Below, in pieces: positions 58,856 through 64,000 of a stretch of DNA of 64,000 bases. The DNA is from Papio anubis (taxonomy: Eukaryota > Chordata > Mammalia > Primates > Cercopithecidae), in the NCBI RefSeq assembly GCF_008728515.1, contig NC_044978.1, positions 150,538,441 to 150,602,440 on the forward strand, read 5' to 3'. The notes under the pieces are model-generated. The model saw only the letters and a list, made by a program, of their open reading frames with translations, made no database searches and was not told the DNA's origin. A program made the translations under genes and the position numbers. Every line of letters starts with the position of its first letter. The first letter of the stretch is position 1.

Positions 58856-59280
58856 CACAGATTACTAGAGTAGTTTTGACGTTCATGTGGAAAGAATTCT
58901 ACCAAAGTTTTCTTCATAGAGTGTCTTTATGGAGTTAGAAAAACAGTGCCAGCCTAGGTAACCAGAAATACTTCAAGATATAAAACTCATCAACATGTTG
59001 TATAAGACACAAGCATGAAATACTTGTAAATATAACAAAATTATTCAAAATGCAGAACTGAACTATTATAAAAGTTAGCCAAATGCAAACAGAGAAAAAT
59101 GAGGAGGAAAGCTCCAAACCAGAACAAGAAGCATGATCTGAAGGTTGGGCAGCCTATACGTATCTCTGCTTTCCAGCTTTGTTTATTTCTGTTTAATAGT
59201 GTTCAACAATTTAAAATATGAGTTGACTAATATAAGAGTTTGATAGAAGGAAAGGAAAAAAGAATGAATGAACAAAGAAA
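58856..59280. other. Unique sequence
   Basis: No feature recognised. Confidence 0.4.
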
Positions 59281-59289
59281 TAAGTGTAG

Positions 59290-59345
59290 GTGCATATGTG
59301 TATATATATACACACACATATATAAAAACACATATATATATATAA
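59290..59345. repeat. TA/CA low-complexity tract
   Basis: Alternating 'tgtgtatatatatacacaca' followed by TA units. Confidence 0.85.
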
Positions 59346-59464
59346 CTAAGTATTTAATGTACTTTTTGAGTGCTTACTAATACTGTAAACTATGTTTTAT
59401 TAAGCTGAAAACTTAATCTTAGTTTTTACTTAATAAGATCTCCATACTATCATTCAGCTTTTTT

Positions 59465-59742
59465 CAATCTAAAAAAAAATGACGTTTGAGAAGCATGATT
59501 AATAGCTTATTCAATTAATATATATTTAATTGTTTGAGGCAGTTCAAACTATGAAACACTCAACCTTTATAAGAAATCACTTAGGGCTCACATTCTAGCC
59601 CAGACAATCTAAAAAAATGACGTTTGAGAAGCATGATTAATAACTTATTCAATTAATATATATTTAATTGTTTGAGGCAGTTCAAACTATGAAACGCTCA
59701 ACTTTTATAAGAAATCACTTAGGGCTCACATTCTAGCCCAGA
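59465..59742. repeat. Tandem duplication, 140 + 138 bp, about 98% identical
   Basis: Unit 1 at 59465-59604, unit 2 at 59605-59742. Both begin 'caatctaaaaa' and end 'cattctagcccaga'. By eye three substitutions plus two fewer A separate them. The unit itself is unique sequence, not a known repeat. Confidence 0.97.
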
Positions 59743-59744
59743 AA

Positions 59745-61500
59745 ATATTTTCCAAAAGAGTGGAAAAAAAAAATGAATCACTTTGGACCTTCCAGTGAAA
59801 AATTCAGAATTAGGAACAAGAAATAGAAAGACTGAAAATCTCTGAATATTGCTGGGCTCAGCTCTGATTTTATTTCTGACCTTGTGAAAGTTCCCTCTTA
59901 TCTTTTAGTTCTTTGCTCTTCAAAATGAAGCTTTTTTCCAGGAGTGTTTCAAAGAGGAGATATGTAATGTCCTGCCTCAAATAGTTTTTAGAGTGAAACA
60001 AAATATGAATTACTAAATAAATAACATCTGATGTTTACAGTCTGGAGTAAAAAGTATTATGGGTCAAAACAAACAAACAAACAAAAAACCCCACCACCTT
60101 TCCTTCTCTTTCTAATCCCTGAATGAATTATTTTTCTCTTTTGTGATTCCATTCTCCTCCTGACCCTAAGGATTTCAAGGAGATTTGTATTAGAATGAAA
60201 ACTTCATAATTATCTGCTCATAATAAGGCTGGATCAGGGTGAGCATGTGAGAAACACTACAGAAAAACATTAATAAATCTTTTCTATGCTTTTTTTTGCC
60301 TCTTTTTTATGGACCCAATTAAAATGTTACTTGAATTGTATTGGAACAGTTGTTTTTACTTTTGATGACTGAGCATTTTAGGCTTTATAAGTAGGCACCA
60401 AGAAATAGATTGATTATTCTTCCCACTTTTTGAAACTACGAATATATTGAGACTTTTCACAATTAAAAAAACTCAAATGGAATGTCTACATTGGGCACAA
60501 TTTTATCTTACAGGTAACACTAAGGAAGATGCAGCAAAATTTATTAAATTACCCTCTAATTATGCCATTTGTTTTAGAAAGTCAGCCATATATGTTTTAT
60601 TTTACATATATAATATATGTATGTGTATATATATACCCTTTCTTCTCATAGATTCTAGTTGTATTAGAGTCTCTGACTTTTTCACTATAAATTAGAAAGC
60701 ATGTAAAACAATTTGTTCATTTTAACCTGGTCTTGTTCAATATGGACTTCTAGGATGTTTATTAGGTAAGTTATTTTATAGGTTTTCTTGTTTATCTTTT
60801 GTCTGGGATACATCTTCATAACATTTTGCTCAAATTTATCACAAGAATTTCCAGCTTTATTTTCTGAATACTTTAGGATGATCAGTAATGTCAGTAATTC
60901 TATGTGTCCTGAATTTGTTTTATATTCTGATCAGGGAAGCTCATAACTGTCTTCAGAATTTTTTTTTTACTCTGACTTATGAAATGTGTTTTTCCTAATT
61001 AATTTATAGAAAATAATATGTTATTTTTAAAACGAAATGTTAAATAAAAACCTCTTCTTTAATAGTCTATAATTACCCTTTGGAATCAGTTACTATATAC
61101 CTTCTTTTTTGTTATAGGCACCCAGGCCATTTCTTCTCTGTTATATCCCAGATAATTGCCAGCACTTGGAGTAAAGCTTAAAAAGGTATCACATATTTAA
61201 TTAGTGATCTCTTATTAAGTTAGTGTTCTCCTTCAAGAAAGGCACTAATTAAAGAAGGGCATGAACTTTCTTATTTTGGTGAATTTCACATGTAATTTTC
61301 AACTAAACTGTATTCATGGATAACAGGGTATGGCTGTTTCAAGCTCTCAAATATTCACGTATTATAAAAGGGTAAAATCTGCTGCCTTCATTTTCAGACT
61401 TCTCAGTGCTATAAGGCAACCAGCCTTTTGCCTCCATATGTGAGTTGTATGTTGACCCTTAAACTCTTATTAAATCAATAACTACTCTAAGTTTCTTTAT
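59745..61500. other. Unique AT-rich sequence
   Basis: A small CAAA run is at 60067-60084. The frame 60447-60695 has no recognised domain. No gene. Confidence 0.4.
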
Positions 61501-61507
61501 TAAAAAT

Positions 61508-62480
61508 AACCACCTAGAAAACCTTTTATTATGAACATTTTTAACATACAAAAAATAAAACAAAAAAGTGACTCTCCACATATAACGATAATCTAGCTAC
61601 AACAACTACTAAAATTTTGACAGTCTTGTTTCGTTGACCATACTCTTCTCACTTTCTTTGTTTCCTTAAGCCAAAGTATTTTTTTTTAAATCCCACATAC
61701 CATGTAATTGCTGGCAGAAGTTCTTCATCCTGCATCTTACTGACAAGAGTCTTTTAAGACAAACTCATATTATATTATTACACAGGGTTGAAACTAATTC
61801 TTTAATTCAATTAATAATCATCCACATTTATATTGACCTAATTGTCTCAAAGCTGTTATTTTAAAGTTAATTTGCTAAGATCAGGATCCAAATAAGGTAC
61901 ACACATTTCTTTTTTTTATGTCATTGTTTTGTTGAATATATCAGGTCATTTTTCTTTGTAGCATAACTTAAAGCTGGCTTATTGCTTCTAGTGATGTCAT
62001 TTATCTTACTCTTCTGTCACCCATGTCACTTCAAAACTGGTACTTAGATCTAGATGTTTGATTAGATTTAGATTCAATTAGTGGGGGAAACAAACATTTT
62101 TCCTATAATATCATATCAAAAATTACATAATATAATAATGTCTGACTTTTAGGGATGCCTCAGCTGATGAGTTCTAACAATGCTAAATGATCCTTTTTCA
62201 TAAAATTCCTCGTCAAATCTATTCAGTGGTTTTATTGGATCATTATTGTCAAACTCCATTATTTCATTAGGTGGTACAAGATGATACTTTTACACTTCTA
62301 TTGGGTCTTTTGCATTTATTAGCTGAAGTGCTTCTTTAAAAAGAATATTTATACCTCATCTATTTTCCCATCTTGAAATAGAGTTTGTTCAGGCAAGGTA
62401 GTATAAATAATTGGTTTGTTCCCTTTATTGTTAAGTTTTCAAAATAATGAGCTCATACCTTAGGAACTTTCAGTGGAGAC
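61508..62480 (-). mobile_element. Old L1 (L1M-type) 3' UTR, antisense
   Basis: 'gatcaggatccaaataaggt', 'gttgaatatatcaggtcatt', 'actggtacttagatctagat' and 'ccattatttcattaggtggt' match the antisense 3' region of an old L1. No coding frame. Confidence 0.7.
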
Positions 62481-62484
62481 CCAT

Positions 62485-63905
62485 ATGTCTGTATGTATGT
62501 GTGTAAGGGGACCCATTTTGAATCCATGGGTTTCATACGTTAATGTGCCTTAATTGTTTGAATTCAGTATTATTTTAACATTTCTTGCAAGGCAGATCTG
62601 CTGTTAATAAATTATCTTAGTTTTTGTCTGCAGAAGTCTTTTTTCCTTCAGTTTTGAAGATAATTTTGCTGGATATAGAATTATAAGTTATATTTGTGTA
62701 TGTGTGTATGTTTCTTAAACTCTTTAAATATTCTTCTTTACTTTCTTCTTACCTGCATAATTTCCTCTGTAGATAAGATATTGTTTCTCCTTTTTTTATT
62801 AAGAATTTTTCTTTGTCTTTGTTTGTCTGCAGATTGATAATGCTACGATTAGGCATAGTTTTGTTGGCATTTGCTGATTTGGTATTCTCTGAGTTTCTTG
62901 GATCTGTGATTTCATGTCTGCCATTATTTTTGGAAAGTTCTCCACCATGATTACTTCAAATATTTCTTCTACTTTTTTCTCTATGTCTTCTCCCCTGAAA
63001 TTCTGATTATATGTATATTATACTTCATGAAATTGTTCCATAGTTTTTGGATGCTCTGATCTTTTTTTAAACTCTCTTTCCTTTTTGCATTTCAACATAA
63101 CCTCAAACTCATGAATTATTTTCTTCATGTTTTACTGATGGCAATGTGAGGCATTCTTCATTTCCGTTACAATTTTAAAAATTTTTAGCATTTCCTTTTG
63201 AGACTTTCGAAGATTTGCTGCCTCTGTGCTTACATTACTAGTCTGCTCTTGCACACTGTCTACTTTTTTCATTAGAACTCTTCATGTAGAAATCATAGGT
63301 ATTCTAAACGCCATGTCTGATAATTCTAATATCTGTGTCATATCTGAGTTTGATTCTGATGCTGGCTTTATCCCTTCATATTATATTTTTACTTGCCTTT
63401 TGTGGTGCTTTATGATTTTTTTATTGAAAGCTAGACATGTACTGGGTAAAAGAAACTGAGCTAAATAAATTTTTAGGGTGACGATTTATGTTAACCTTAC
63501 GCTAAAGATCTAGGTGGGGAATTGGCTGTTTAATGCTTTCTGTGACTACAGGTGCCAGATCTTTCAAATCTCTCTTGTGTTCTAGGATATACCACTCATC
63601 TTAACTTTGGGTTACATACTCTTTCCAAGAGAGAGCCTGTGCCTTGCAGCTCTTATAGCTGTAATTAACTCTCTTACGATGGTGCCCTATTGCTGTGGTG
63701 GCAAGATGCTAGGAAGGGGAAAGGTTCTGTATTTTATGATGAAGTCTCAGTCTTTTCATAGACATGTGTCTCTGGGCTGTGACCTTCATAACTGTTTTGT
63801 TAGTAGAAATACTTATTTTTCAGTCCAGCTCTTTTCTCATTTCTCTGGCTGCAGCATTTCCAATCAATTTTTCTCGAAGCCTTGACACCTACTAATTATG
63901 CCCTC
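62485..63905 (-). mobile_element. Old L1 3' UTR, antisense, paralogue of 28.4-30 kb
   Basis: 'gataattttgctggatatag', 'gagtttcttggatctgtgat', 'catgtctgataattctaata', 'tcatatctgagtttgattct' and 'attgaaagctagacatgta' follow an antisense old L1. From about 62,900 on it runs parallel to 28,430-29,260 in the same order and strand. Confidence 0.75.
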
Positions 63906-64000
63906 CCCCCACCCCTTATATATATAGCCTTCCTGGAGGCTAAAAGGGACCAGAGTGTGAGGAAGGATTTTCTCCCAGCTAGAATGAAGCGCTGGTAGTC
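63906..64000. other. Window end, unassigned
   Basis: Includes the short C-run 'cctccccccaccccttata' (63902-63920). No feature recognised. Confidence 0.4.

Overview
This window reads as ordinary primate nuclear DNA from a gene-poor region (intergenic or deep intronic). It is AT-rich and full of Alu, L1, MIR, L2, CR1/L3, MaLR LTR, Tigger, mariner and hAT-Charlie copies, which together mark a simian primate genome. One Alu (7293-7585) carries a set of changes that I associate with the AluYR lineages of Old World monkeys, including 'acaggcttgagccaccgc', 'ggctagttttttg' and 'gatccgcccgtctcgg'. My best guess is therefore a cercopithecid such as macaque, baboon or vervet rather than human. That call is an inference from remembered family features.

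I found no host protein-coding gene, no exon with convincing flanking splice signals, no CpG island, no tRNA, rRNA or snRNA gene and no CRISPR array. Every open frame that resembles a known protein belongs to a transposon: L1 ORF1, L1 ORF2, mariner transposase or Tigger transposase. All of these are broken. The longest other frames are translated Alu sequence or microsatellite.

Layout. 1-6,200: a tailed Alu, four MIRs, a hAT-Charlie copy, an L2 end, an MLT1-type LTR and a possible ERVL LTR. 6,250-6,590: a large TTCC/CCCT tract. 7,290-12,860: five Alus or Alu pieces and a (TG)n run. 12,860-16,280: mostly unique. 16,285-21,945: a nest of old L1M pieces hit by a younger L1PA 3' end, a half MADE1 and a near full-length HSMAR2-like mariner. 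21,950-22,859: MaLR LTR pieces. 22,860-27,870: an older primate L1 with a 5' UTR/ORF1/ORF2 order, a deleted reverse transcriptase core and two Alu insertions. 28,057-29,990: an Alu and an L1 3' UTR with an internal 203-bp tandem duplication. 30,406-32,652: a complete LTR-internal-LTR MaLR element. 32,660-61,500: mostly unique sequence with scattered MIR, L2, CR1/L3, MER5A and MLT1-like relics, two more full Alus, a Tigger remnant and several tandem duplications. 61,505-64,000: antisense old L1, including a paralogue of the 28.4-30 kb copy.

No functional module of interacting genes is visible. The unusual items are structural: two perfect hairpins side by side (18,531-18,591), three clear non-repeat-family tandem duplications (43,200-43,269, 59,465-59,742 and 29,504-29,906), a degenerate telomere-like hexamer run (39,607-39,694), two GGAA microsatellites and a long alternating purine/pyrimidine tract. 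I did not see an undescribed biological system.
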